Part shown: positions 27,861-36,670 of the stretch, one piece after another | Position numbering within the stretch: the first letter of the stretch is position 1 | How the letters are laid out: the number at the start of each line of letters is the position of its first letter | Assembly (NCBI GenBank): GCA_963721335.1 | Contig: CAVRIV010000002.1 | Location: forward strand, 640,765 to 704,764 | DNA length: 64,000 nucleotides | Source of the DNA: CAVXDY01 sp963721335 | GTDB taxonomy: Bacteria > Actinomycetota > Thermoleophilia > Miltoncostaeales > Miltoncostaeaceae | Direction: 5' to 3' | Position numbers and translations under genes: made by a program | Notes under the pieces: generated by a model | Told to the model about the DNA's origin: nothing | The model's input: the letters and a program-made list of their open reading frames with translations, nothing else | The model's database searches: none

Positions 27861-29655
27861 GCCCGCGGGGCGGCTCCCCTGCGGTGATGGTCGCCGAGCT
27901 GGTCTCGGCCGGGCGCGGTGCGGCGGCTCAGCCGGCCTTCGAGCCGGGCCCGCGCGTGCCCCTCGCCAAGGGCGCGCGGGACGGGGCGGAGATCGGCGAC
28001 CTGGTGACGGTGACCATGCGCGGCCGGGCGGGCCGGGTGACGGCCGTCCACGGCTCCGCGCGCTCCCCTCGCGCCGCCCTCCGGGGCCTGCTGGCGGCCA
28101 ACGGGCTCGGCCTCCCCTTCCCACGGGCCGCCCTCGAGGAGGCCGAGGTCCAGGATGAGGACGCCCCGGCCGGCGACCGCGGCCGCCGCGACCTGCGCGA
28201 CCAGCGGGTCATCACGATCGACCCCGAGGGCGCCAAGGACCACGACGACGCCATCGCCGTCGCCGCGGAGGGAGCCGACGCCACCCGCCTGTGGGTCCAC
28301 ATCGCCGACGTCTCGCGCTTCGTCGCCGCGGGTGGGCCCCTCGATCGCGAGGCCGCCCGGCGCGGTACGTCCGTGTACGTGCCCGGGGCGGTCGACCCGA
28401 TGCTCCCCGCGCGCCTGTCCTCGGACCTCTGCAGCCTTCGGCCCGGCGTCGATCGCGCCGCGGTGACGGTGGAGATGGTCGTCACGGCCGGCGGCGAGGT
28501 CACCGACACCCGCTTCTCGCGATCCCTCATCCGCTCCGAGCGGCGCCTCACCTACCCCGAGGTGGACGCGCTGACGGCGGGGGGACGCTCGGCGACCCGG
28601 GCCTGGAAGCCGACCTGGCGCGCGCGGCCGAGGTCGCTCGGGCGCTGCGCGGGCGGCGGCTCGCCCGCGGGGCGCTCGAGGCCTCCTCGCCGGAGCCGGT
28701 CGTCACCTTCTCGGGGGATCGCGTGGCCGCGATCCGCCTCGAGGGCCAGACCCCGGCCCACTCGCTGGTGGAGGAGTGCATGATCGCCGCGAACGAGGCC
28801 GTGGCGCGCTACCTGATCGCCCGCGGCAAGCCCACGGTCTTCCGCCACCACGAGGACCCGGCACAGAGCCGCATCGAGCTCCTCTACGAGCAACTGGCCG
28901 AGCTGGACGTCGCGACGCCTCCGCTGCCGGAGGGCCCGCTCGGCCCCGCCGCCCGCCGAGCCGCCGCCGCGGCCGCCGCGGACGCCGTCGCCCGCCACCT
29001 GGCCTCGGGCCGCGGCGGGCCGGCGCTCTGGACGCTGGTGCTGCGGTCGCTCCGCCAGGCCTACTACTCCCCCCACGAGCCGGGGCACTCCGGGCTGGCC
29101 AGCCCCGCCTACCTGCACTTCACCTCGCCCATCCGCCGCTACCCCGACCTGCTGGTGCACCGCGGCCTGCTCGACGCCCTGGGTCTGGGCGATCCGGCGC
29201 CCGGTCCGTCCGAGCTCGCCGAGGCTGCCGACCACAGCTCGGCCACCGAGCGCGAGGCCGCCGCCGTGGAGCGCCGGGGGGACGACATCTGCGCCGCCTT
29301 CCTGCTCGACGACCTCCTGTCCCGCCGTGGGTGGGAGAGCCGGCTGGAGGGAACCGTCGTCGGCCTCATCGACGCCGGCCTCTTCCTGGAGATCGAGGAC
29401 GTCTTCACCGGATTCCTGCCGTCGCGGCGCATGGAGGAGGACCACTTCCGCGCCGACCCTCTCGGCGTCAGCCTGATCGGCACCCGGACCGGGCGGCGCA
29501 TCCGCCTGGGCGACCGCCTGGAGGTGCGGGCCGTGCGCATCGAGCCCCTGCGCGGCCGCGTGGAGCTTGAGCCGGCCTCCGCCGCGGCGACCGCCCGGCG
29601 CCCGCCCGCCACGGTGCCGCGCTCGCGCCGGGGCGGACCGGGGCGGGGTCGCTAA
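27857..29655 (+). CDS. RNase II/RNase R-family 3'-5' exoribonuclease (frameshifted)
   Basis: The N-terminal part carries a short cold-shock-like region and the RNB catalytic motif TIDPEGAKDHDDAIAV, with the metal-binding Asp cluster, followed by WVHIADVSRFV. After YPEVDALTAGG the frame is lost in a run of six G (28579-28584). Adding one G restores TLGDPGLEADLARAAEV, HSLVEECMIAANEAVA, the RNB C-terminal motif YLHFTSPIRRYPDLLVHR and an S1 RNA-binding domain. The joined product is about 599 residues, short for RNase R because of the reduced N-terminus. It overlaps the ctpA-like gene and precedes smpB; RNase R degrades mRNA released by tmRNA, so the grouping makes sense. Confidence 0.88.
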
Positions 29656-29658
29656 CAT
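29653..29658 (+). promoter_or_regulatory. Candidate -10 TAACAT for smpB
   Basis: TAACAT overlaps the stop codon of the RNase gene and ends nine bases before ATG 29668, predicting a leader of about three bases. Confidence 0.35.
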
Positions 29659-29667
29659 CGTCGCCCC

Positions 29668-30156
29668 ATGGCGACCAAGAACAGCAAGACCGGCTCGGGC
29701 GAGCGCTTCAAGGACGTGGCCCGCAACCGCCGCGCGCTTCACGAGTACGAGATCACCGACCGCGTGGAGGCCGGGCTCGTGCTCCAGGGCAGCGAGGTGA
29801 AGGGGCTCCGCGAGCGCGGGGCCACGATCACGGACGCCTACGTGCAGATCCGAGGGGGCGAGGCATGGCTGGTCGGCGCCCACATCTCGGAGTACGACAA
29901 CGCCGGGTACGGCGGCCACGACCCCCGCCGCACCCGCAAGCTGCTGCTCCATCGCCGGGAGATCGAGCGTCTCGCCTCAGCGCTCGCGGAGAAGGGCCTG
30001 TCGCTGGTTCCGCTGCGCCTCTACTTCTCCGGTGGCCGGGCCAAGATCGAGCTCGGCCTGGGGCGCGGCAAGACGCTCTACGACAAGCGTCGCACCATGG
30101 CCGAGCGCGACGCCAAGCGCGAGGCCGACCGGGCCATCAAGGCCGCACGCCGCTGA
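29668..30156 (+). CDS. smpB: SsrA-binding protein SmpB
   Basis: 162 residues. The beta-barrel core motifs NRRALHEYEITDRVEAG, LQGSEVKGLRERGA and the basic C-terminal tail (KTLYDKRRTMAERDAKREADRAIKAARR, read in parts) are diagnostic. SmpB binds the tRNA-like domain of tmRNA and brings it to stalled ribosomes; its tail occupies the empty mRNA channel. The partner RNA gene, ssrA, is also in this window 7.3 kb downstream. It follows the RNase gene after 12 bases. Confidence 0.96.
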   Translation: MATKNSKTGSGERFKDVARNRRALHEYEITDRVEAGLVLQGSEVKGLRERGATITDAYVQIRGGEAWLVGAHISEYDNAGYGGHDPRRTRKLLLHRREIERLASALAEKGLSLVPLRLYFSGGRAKIELGLGRGKTLYDKRRTMAERDAKREADRAIKAARR

Positions 30157-30231
30157 TCAGGCGCGTCGGACCCTCGCGAGAGAAGTGCCAACGGCTCTAC
30201 GATGGCCGGACGCGACCAAGGAGGGGGAGGC

Positions 30232-30441
30232 GTGCAGTCGAGAGCGGGTCCGGCGGACGGTGCGCGCGGGCGGATCGTGGAGGTGATCTCCCAGGGCCGG
30301 GGACGCGCCGAGATCGACGGCCGGACGGTGATCGTCATCTCGCTGAAGGGCGGACCGTTCTCGTGCGGCGACATGGTGCAGGTGGTCGGCGAGGGCCCGG
30401 ACGGCACCCTCGTCGACCACAGCGGCCGGTCTACTTCTTGA
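30232..30441 (+). CDS. Small basic/acidic-balanced protein of unknown function
   Basis: 69 residues from GTG 30232, preceded by a very strong ribosome binding site (GGAGGGGGAGG) and a TACGAT hexamer near 30198. Alternating strands GRIVEVISQGRGRAEI, TVIVISLKGG and MVQVVGEGPDGTLVDH suggest a compact beta-barrel (OB or SH3-like) fold, but I do not recognise the family. The stop lies 11 bases inside the 3' end of the convergent lipoprotein gene. The translation signal makes it a likely real gene. Confidence 0.55.
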   Translation: MQSRAGPADGARGRIVEVISQGRGRAEIDGRTVIVISLKGGPFSCGDMVQVVGEGPDGTLVDHSGRSTS

Positions 30442-31726
30442 GGACCGCCCGCCGCACGAACGTGCGACCGTCGGCCGCGATGACGACCCGGTAGGGGCCC
30501 GCCTTCAGCTTCTTGCTCCTGAGGACGACCCGGACGGGGCCGGGCACCCGCAGGCGCACGCGCTTCGAGGCCTTCGGCTTCTTGCCGGCTTTGCCGGACC
30601 CCTGGAAGAGCTGCACGCGGGCGAACCCGGGCTTCGAGGCGCCGACCAGGACCGCGATGCCCTTGGTCCGGGCGATCGCGGCGGAGAGCCTCCGCGGCAG
30701 CACCGTGGTCAGCTTGAGCCGCGCGGTTGCCCCACCACCGGCGGCGGCGCCACCGGCCGTCACCGTCAGCCTCCCGGTGCCAGTGCGCGTCTGACCGTTG
30801 GCCAGCCGGGCGATGAGGGTCACGTCGTACGTTCCCGCGCGGGCGCCGGCCGGGATGCCGACCGCCACCAGGGCCTGTGTGTCGCTGTCGGACGCGGGGA
30901 CGGCCGTGTCGGGGGTCACGGCGAGGCTGGCGTTCGGGAGGGTGGTCGTCGCCGTGAGGTTGAAGTTGGCGGTGGGGGTCGCGGTGCCGGCGTAGCGCAG
31001 GGTGAAGGGGACGGTCGCCAGGGTCCCGCCCGCCCCGCTGGCGGTCGCTCCCGCCCCCAGCACGCCGAGGTCCCTCGTGGCGGTGGACACCGCCGCCGCG
31101 GAATCCACGCAGATGGTCAGCGCATTCTGCATGCTCGGGTCCTCGTCGTTCAGCGTCGTGAGCGAGGTGCCGCAGGCGACCGGGCGCGTGGCCGGGAACG
31201 AGGCGTTGCTGTTTCGGGCTCCGAGCCGCAGGTCCTGCGCGAGCGGGCCGGTGAACGGGCCCCCGGCGGGCGTCTGGCCCAGCTTGGCGGGGAGTTGCAC
31301 CGAGAAGGTCTGCGGCCCCGAGGTCTCCGAGTAGTCGAAGGTGGTCGGCGTGATGTAGCCCACCCAGCGACGCCCGGCCGGCGCCGGGTCGAGGCGCTGC
31401 AGCTCGGACGCGTAGCTCGGGCTGTCGGCGAAGACGAGGGCCTCCACGCCCGTCGACGTGAAGCTGGCCGGGAGCGTGACGTTCACGGGGACCTGGAAGC
31501 CGATGAGGGCCTGGGACGCGGCCGCCGTCACGGCGGGCGTCGTGTTGCCGTTGGAGGGGCACGTGGTGGCCTTCGACGCGCAGGCCGTGAAGGTCACCTG
31601 GACGTCGCCGATGGTCTGGAGCTGCGAGGCCGTGGGCGGGCTCTGGAACACGACACAGCCCGAGGCGAGCGCGACGGCGGCCAGCGCGGCACCCGCTGTG
31701 AGCAACCGACTCCACCGAACCCTCAT
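30431..31726 (-). CDS. Lipoprotein, tandem paralogue 1 (Ig-like, C-terminal basic domain)
   Basis: 431 residues. The signal peptide ends in the lipobox LASGC, so it is a predicted membrane-anchored surface lipoprotein. The first half (QLQTIGDVQVTFTACAS, then EALVFADSPSYASELQRL and VGYITPTTFDY) is family-specific. The middle has an Ig-like stretch (VAVGIPAGARAGTYDVTL, NGQTRTGTGRLTV) reminiscent of NEW3-type domains. The Lys/Arg-rich C-terminal 100 residues (FARVQLFQG, RVRLRVPGPVRVVLRS, GPYRVVI) end in FVRRAVLKK. No enzymatic motif is seen. It is the first of three paralogues in a row on the same strand. Confidence 0.8.
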   Translation of the reverse strand: MRVRWSRLLTAGAALAAVALASGCVVFQSPPTASQLQTIGDVQVTFTACASKATTCPSNGNTTPAVTAAASQALIGFQVPVNVTLPASFTSTGVEALVFADSPSYASELQRLDPAPAGRRWVGYITPTTFDYSETSGPQTFSVQLPAKLGQTPAGGPFTGPLAQDLRLGARNSNASFPATRPVACGTSLTTLNDEDPSMQNALTICVDSAAAVSTATRDLGVLGAGATASGAGGTLATVPFTLRYAGTATPTANFNLTATTTLPNASLAVTPDTAVPASDSDTQALVAVGIPAGARAGTYDVTLIARLANGQTRTGTGRLTVTAGGAAAGGGATARLKLTTVLPRRLSAAIARTKGIAVLVGASKPGFARVQLFQGSGKAGKKPKASKRVRLRVPGPVRVVLRSKKLKAGPYRVVIAADGRTFVRRAVLKK

Positions 31727-31731
31727 GCGAA

Positions 31732-31749
31732 CCCCTCGACCTCGACGAT
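31732..31749 (-). repeat. 18-base leader block shared with paralogue 2
   Basis: Identical to 33175-33192 and located just upstream of the start codon; followed in both by a GGGGCGCGACT block. Contains the GAGG ribosome-binding sequence on the coding strand. Confidence 0.7.
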
Positions 31750-31850
31750 CTTGGCGGGGCGCGACTCTCCACGGCGGACGGGGCTGTCACCTGGGTGGTC
31801 GGAGCGGTCCGCGCGGGGGGCGGCGCCGCGGTGCGGCGCCCGTCCCGGCG

Positions 31851-33170
31851 CTACCTCGTCAGGCTCCCCACCCGCACGAAGTTGCGCCCACCGGCCCGAA
31901 TGACGACCCGGTAGGGACCCCTCTTCAGCTTCTTGCTCCTCAGGACCACCCGGGTCGGTCCGGGCACCCGCAGGCGCAGGCCCTTGCTCGCCTTCGGCTT
32001 CCTGTTCTTCCTGCCGGTGCCCTGGAAGAGCTGGACGCGGGCGAAGCCGGTCCTGGTCGCACCGATCAGGACCGCGATGCCCGACTTCCGGGCCACGGCC
32101 GCGCTGAGTCCTCGGGGAAGCACGGTGGTCAGCCTCAGCCGGGCGGCCGGTCCTCCGCCCGTCGTCCCGCCTCCTGCGCCTGCGCCGGTCACCGTGAGCT
32201 TCCCGGTGCTCGCGCGCGTCTGGCCGTTGGCCAGCTTGGCGGTGAGGGTCACGTCGTACGTCCCCGCGCGGGCGCCGGCCGGGATGCCGACCGCCACCAG
32301 AGCCTGGGCGTCGCTGTTGGCGGAGGGCGCGAGGGCGCCCGGCGTGACCGCCAGGGTGGCGTTCGGGAGGGTGCTCGTCGCGGCGAGCGCGAAGTTGGCG
32401 GACGCGGTCGCGGTTCCCGAGTAGCGCAGGGTGAACGGCAGGCTCACGAGCGATCCGGGCGCGCCGCTGCCGGTGGCGTTCCCGCCGAGGACGCCGAGAT
32501 CCCGGGTGTTCGTGTTGATCGTGGCCCCGGCGTCCACGCAGATGACCGCCGAGATGTGGTCGACCCCCTCGACAGGATCGTCATCGAAGATCGCCGTGAG
32601 GGAGGGACCGCAGGCCACGGGACGGGTGGCCGGGCTGAATGAGTTGACCTGCCGCCCGCCCAGCCGCACGTCGTTTCCCAGCGGGGTGGTGAACGGGCTG
32701 CCGTCGGGGGCCTGCCCGAGCTTGACCGGGATCTGGACCGAGAAGGTCTGCGGACCGGCGGTGTCGGAGTAGTTGAACGCGGACGGGGTGATGTAGCCCA
32801 CCCACTTCCTGCCGGCGGGAGCCGGGTCGAGGCGCTGGAGCTCCGCCGCGTAGCTCGGGCTGTCGGCGAAGACGAGGGCCTCGGGCGCCGCCGAGGTGAA
32901 GGTGGGCGGAAGCGTGACGTTCACGGGGACCCGAAACCCGATCAGCGCCTGGGAGAGTCCCGGGAAGGCCGGCGTGTCGGAGTTGCCCTTGTTCGTGCAC
33001 GTGGTGGTGGTGTTCGTCGCACAGGCCGTGAAGGTCACCTGGACGTCGCCGATCGTCTGGAGCTGGGAGGCGCTGGGGCCGCTCTGGAACACCACGCACC
33101 CCGACGCGAGCGCCGTCGCGCCCACCACCGCCGCAACCGCGGTCAGCCGCCGACTCCACCGTGTTCGCAT
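31851..33170 (-). CDS. Lipoprotein, tandem paralogue 2
   Basis: 439 residues with the same layout as its neighbours: lipobox LASGC, the QLQTIGDVQVTFTACATNT segment, ALVFADSPSYAAELQRL, VGYITPSAFNYSDTAGPQTF, the Ig-like IPAGARAGTYDVTLTAKL and a basic C-terminal domain ending in NFVRVGSLTR. It is closest to paralogue 1, sharing long identical stretches and the untranslated leader, which points to a recent duplication. Conserved Cys residues beyond the lipobox (CVDAG, VACGPS) recur in all three and may form disulfides. Function unknown. Confidence 0.8.
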   Translation of the reverse strand: MRTRWSRRLTAVAAVVGATALASGCVVFQSGPSASQLQTIGDVQVTFTACATNTTTTCTNKGNSDTPAFPGLSQALIGFRVPVNVTLPPTFTSAAPEALVFADSPSYAAELQRLDPAPAGRKWVGYITPSAFNYSDTAGPQTFSVQIPVKLGQAPDGSPFTTPLGNDVRLGGRQVNSFSPATRPVACGPSLTAIFDDDPVEGVDHISAVICVDAGATINTNTRDLGVLGGNATGSGAPGSLVSLPFTLRYSGTATASANFALAATSTLPNATLAVTPGALAPSANSDAQALVAVGIPAGARAGTYDVTLTAKLANGQTRASTGKLTVTGAGAGGGTTGGGPAARLRLTTVLPRGLSAAVARKSGIAVLIGATRTGFARVQLFQGTGRKNRKPKASKGLRLRVPGPTRVVLRSKKLKRGPYRVVIRAGGRNFVRVGSLTR

Positions 33171-33174
33171 GCCG

Positions 33175-33192
33175 CCCCTCGACCTCGACGAT
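33175..33192 (-). repeat. 18-base leader block shared with paralogue 1
   Basis: Same 18 bases as 31732-31749, immediately upstream of the ATG at 33170. Confidence 0.7.
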
Positions 33193-33306
33193 TACGGGGC
33201 GCGACTTTCTCACGACCCGTCCTCGCCTGTCACCTGCCGCGCCGCTCGGACTAGCGGTCCCCCGTGATCAGCAAGTGCAGCCCCTCGGCGCCGTCGGCGA
33301 CCCCTC

Positions 33307-34605
33307 CTACTTCGTCAGCGTCGCCCGCCTCACGAAGGTGCGCCCGTCGGCCGTGATGACGATCCGGTAGGGGCCCTTCCTCAGCCTGGCGCTCTTCAGG
33401 ACGACCCGCACAGGGCCGGGCACCCGCAGGCGCACGCGCTTCGAGGCCTTCGCCTTCTTGGCCCTGCCCTGGAAGAGCTGTACCCGCGCGAACCCGGCCT
33501 TCGACGCCCCGAGCAGCACGACGACGCCCCGGGACCGCGCCTGCGTCAGCGACAGGCCCCTCGGCAGCACCACGGTGAGCCGGAGGCGGGCGGCCGGCCC
33601 GCCGGCCCCACCACCTGCTCCGCCGGCTCCGCCGGCCGTGCCGCCCGTGCCGGCGAGCACCGTCAGCCTGCCGGTGCCCCGGCGGGTCTGGCCGTTCACG
33701 AGCCTGGCGGTGAGCGTCACGTCGTAGCTCCCGGCTCGCGCGTCGGCCGGGATCCCGACCGCCACGACGGCCTGGCTGGTGGCGTCCGCTCCGGGGTCCA
33801 GGCTCTGCGGCGTGACGGCCGAGGTGGCCCCGGTCAGGGTGCTGGTCGCCGTGAGGTCGAAGACGCTCGTCGACAGCATCCCGGCGCTGCGGAGGGTGAA
33901 CGGCAGGCTGGCGAGCGTCCCGGGCCGCCCGGTCCCGGCGGCGCCGGCGAGGATGCCGAGGTCCTGCGTGGGCACGATGAAGTCGAAGGCCGAGTCCCGG
34001 CAGATGACCGCGGCGGTGTCCGGCCCCGGATCGTCGTCGGAGAGCGCGGTGAGCGAGTTGCCGCAGGTGACCGGCCGGCTGCCCGGGAAGGTCCCCGTGA
34101 CCTGACGCCCCCCGAACAGCACGCCGGAGAAGAGCGGGCCCGCGAAGGGGCTCCCGTCCGCACCCTGACCGAGCCGGAGGAAGAGCGAGGCCGACACCGC
34201 CTGGGGCCCGCTGCCGGACGCGTAGTTCGTCACCGCCGAGATGTAGCCGGCCCAGCGGTTGCCGGTGAGAGCCGGGGCGAGACGCTCCAACTCGGCCGTG
34301 TAGCTCGGGCTCTCGGAGAACACGAGGGCCTCCGGGCCGGTCGAGGTGAAGGTGGCGGGCGGGGTGACGCTCGTCGGGACCTGGGTGGCCACGAGGATCT
34401 GGCCCGTGCCCGGGATGGCCGGGACACCGGAGGAACCGAGCCCCGGGCAGCCGGTGGACCCCGACGCGCAGGCGGTGAACGCCACCTGGACATCGCCGAT
34501 CTCCTGGAGCTGACCGACCGTCGCGCTCTTGAACACGATGCATCCCGAGGCGAGCATGGCGATCGCCACGACGGTTGCGGCGAGCAGCAGATGCATCCGG
34601 GACAT
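33307..34605 (-). CDS. Lipoprotein, tandem paralogue 3
   Basis: 432 residues; lipobox MLASGC. It keeps the family pattern (QLQEIGDVQVAFTACASGS, ALVFSESPSYTAELERLAP, VAVGIPADARAGSYDVTLT, and a basic C-terminus ending FVRRATLTK) but is the most diverged copy and lacks the shared leader of the other two. A Gly/Ala-rich linker (TGGTAGGAGGAGGGAGG) joins the Ig-like and basic domains. A second ATG three codons in could also serve as start. No function can be assigned; surface location follows from the lipobox. Confidence 0.8.
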   Translation of the reverse strand: MSRMHLLLAATVVAIAMLASGCIVFKSATVGQLQEIGDVQVAFTACASGSTGCPGLGSSGVPAIPGTGQILVATQVPTSVTPPATFTSTGPEALVFSESPSYTAELERLAPALTGNRWAGYISAVTNYASGSGPQAVSASLFLRLGQGADGSPFAGPLFSGVLFGGRQVTGTFPGSRPVTCGNSLTALSDDDPGPDTAAVICRDSAFDFIVPTQDLGILAGAAGTGRPGTLASLPFTLRSAGMLSTSVFDLTATSTLTGATSAVTPQSLDPGADATSQAVVAVGIPADARAGSYDVTLTARLVNGQTRRGTGRLTVLAGTGGTAGGAGGAGGGAGGPAARLRLTVVLPRGLSLTQARSRGVVVLLGASKAGFARVQLFQGRAKKAKASKRVRLRVPGPVRVVLKSARLRKGPYRIVITADGRTFVRRATLTK

Positions 34606-34691
34606 GGCGCTCGGGACCCACCCTGACGACAGGAAGAGGGGGCCGACCGTCTCACGGGCCGGCTCGCGGTGTCACCCGGTCGTCGGCGAAA

Positions 34692-35276
34692 TCAGCGGTC
34701 CTCGATGACGAGCAGGTGGAGGCCCTTTGCGCCATGGGCGCCGAGCGTCGAGATCTTCTCGATGTCGGAGGTGCGGCTCGGCGCCGACACCAGCGAGACG
34801 GCCGACGGCGGCCGGCCGGGCCGGGCATAGGTCTCGGTGAGCGCCTCGGCGAGCGTCGCCCGCAGGCGCGACGCCGGCAGGACCGCCAGGTGGTACATGC
34901 TCACGACGTCGATCGACCGCCCGTGCCCCGGCCCGGTCTCGAGCACCAGCGTTCCGCGATCGGCCACGCCGAGCGCGGGGACCGTGACGCCCAGGGTCAG
35001 CTCCGGGCCCTCCAGGCCCAGCAGCTCGCGCCAGCCGTGGCCGCGCCCGTCGGGCCACCGCAGCACCTCGCGCCCGTCCTCCCCCAGCGCCTCGGAGACG
35101 CCCAGCTCCTCGAGCACCGGGTCGGCGGCGACGAGCGCGCGGTCGACGCCCCACTCGTCGGCCTTCGCCACGGCGGCCCGCGCCGCGCCGGCCGCGTCGA
35201 CCACGATCCCGCTCGCCCGCCGGCGCGTGAGCGCGGCGATGATCCCCTCCGCGAGGGGCGCTATGTCGGCGGCCAC
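34692..35276 (-). CDS. lutC: Lactate utilization protein C (LUD domain)
   Basis: 194 residues from GTG 35276, which overlaps the lutB stop by 16 bases; the frame is open further upstream. It shows the LUD-domain pattern of LutC: VDAAGAARAAVAKADEWG, LGVTVPALGVADRGTLVLETG and a final SRTSDIEKISTLGAHG..LHLLVIE. LutC is the third part of the LutABC complex that oxidises L-lactate to pyruvate using iron-sulfur subunits. It is the last gene of the lutABC operon. Confidence 0.88.
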   Translation of the reverse strand: MAADIAPLAEGIIAALTRRRASGIVVDAAGAARAAVAKADEWGVDRALVAADPVLEELGVSEALGEDGREVLRWPDGRGHGWRELLGLEGPELTLGVTVPALGVADRGTLVLETGPGHGRSIDVVSMYHLAVLPASRLRATLAEALTETYARPGRPPSAVSLVSAPSRTSDIEKISTLGAHGAKGLHLLVIEDR

Positions 35277-36670
35277 CGCGTGGGCAGGTCGCGCTGGTCG
35301 GTCCAGTCGCCGGCCGGCCCCGGCAGGCGCCGCGCCCAGCCGCGGCGGCCCGCCACCCGCAGCCCCAGGCGCGCCATCGCGATCGAGGCCCGGTAGGTGA
35401 CGGGGTTGCTCCACGCGCGGCTCCACAGCCGGAAGCGCATCCGGTCGCGCCGGTGGGCCGCGGTCCGGGTGCGGGCCCGCACGCGCACCAGCAGGTCGTG
35501 CAACGGGATCCCGACCGGACAGGCCTCGTGGCAGGAGCCGCAGAGCGAGGACAGGAACGGCAGCTCGCTCGAGCGCTCGCCCTCCATCCCCTCGAGGAGC
35601 GGCGTCAGCACCGAGCCGATCGGGCCCGAGTAGGGCGAGCCGTAGGCCTGGCCGCCCACCTCCCGCCACATCGGGCAGGCGTAGAGGCAGGCGCCGCACC
35701 GGATGCAGTCGAGGGCCTCCTCCACGTCGGTGCCGCGCAGCGCCGAGCGCCCGCCGTCCAGGATCACCAGGTGGAACTCCTCGGGGCCGTCCGCCTCGTC
35801 GGGGGCGCGGGGGCCGGTGATGAGGTTGACGTAGCCGGCGGCGTCGTCGCCGATGGCGGCCATGGGGAGGATCTGCAGGATGTGGGCGGCCTCGTCCCAG
35901 TCGGCCACCACCCGCTCCATGCCCATCACCGCCACGTGGATGCGGGGCAGCGCCGTCACCAGGCGGGCGTTGCCCTCGTTCTCGACGATGCAGATGGTGC
36001 CGGTCTCCGCCACCCCCAGGTTCACGCCCGAGATGCCGATGTCGGCGCTCGCGAACACCTCGCGCAGGCGCTTGCGGGCGTGCGCCACCAGGGCCTCGCG
36101 GTCGGTGGGCAGGTCGTCGCCGCTCTCGGCCATGAACAGGTCGCGCACCTGCGACTTGTTGAGGTGCACGGCCGGGGCGACGATGTGGCTCGGGTGCTGG
36201 CCGGCGAGCTGCAGGATCCACTCGCCGAGGTCGGTCTCCACCACCTGCAGCCCGGACTCCTCGATGGCCTCGTTGAGCTTGATCTCCTCGGTGGCCATGG
36301 ACTTCGACTTGGCAACCAGGCGCGCCCCGCGCGCCGCCGCCAGGTCGGTGATGTAGCGGCAGGCGGACGCGGAGTCGGCGGCACGGGTCACCACGCCCCC
36401 GGCGGCGCGCACGCGTTCCTCCAGGCGGTCGAGCAGCTCGGGCAGGTCGCGGATGTTCCCCCGGCGGATCTCCCGCGCGCGCTCGCGCATGTCGGCGAAG
36501 GGGTACTCGGCCCCGACGCGCCTGCGCCCGGCGGCCCAACTGCCGGCCGCGGCCTTCAGGTTGCCGTTCAGCTCCGCGTCGGCCAGGGCCTCGACCGTGC
36601 GCTCTCGCAGGGTGGTCGTGGTCTCGGGGTAGACCACCGGCCGGGCGTCCGGCCCACGGGCCGCGGTCAC
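35261..36670 (-). CDS. lutB: Lactate utilization protein B (iron-sulfur subunit)
   Basis: 469 residues from GTG 36670, which overlaps the lutA stop by four bases. The N-terminal LUD domain includes KSKSMATEEIKLNEAIE and GISGVNLGVAETGTICIVEN. The C-terminal ferredoxin-like domain has two 4Fe-4S motifs, CIRCGACLYACP and CGSCHEACPVGIP, with a membrane-proximal basic tail. These features and the gene order A-B-C match LutB/YkgF. The subunit passes electrons from lactate oxidation. Confidence 0.93.
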   Translation of the reverse strand: MTAARGPDARPVVYPETTTTLRERTVEALADAELNGNLKAAAGSWAAGRRRVGAEYPFADMRERAREIRRGNIRDLPELLDRLEERVRAAGGVVTRAADSASACRYITDLAAARGARLVAKSKSMATEEIKLNEAIEESGLQVVETDLGEWILQLAGQHPSHIVAPAVHLNKSQVRDLFMAESGDDLPTDREALVAHARKRLREVFASADIGISGVNLGVAETGTICIVENEGNARLVTALPRIHVAVMGMERVVADWDEAAHILQILPMAAIGDDAAGYVNLITGPRAPDEADGPEEFHLVILDGGRSALRGTDVEEALDCIRCGACLYACPMWREVGGQAYGSPYSGPIGSVLTPLLEGMEGERSSELPFLSSLCGSCHEACPVGIPLHDLLVRVRARTRTAAHRRDRMRFRLWSRAWSNPVTYRASIAMARLGLRVAGRRGWARRLPGPAGDWTDQRDLPTRWPPT

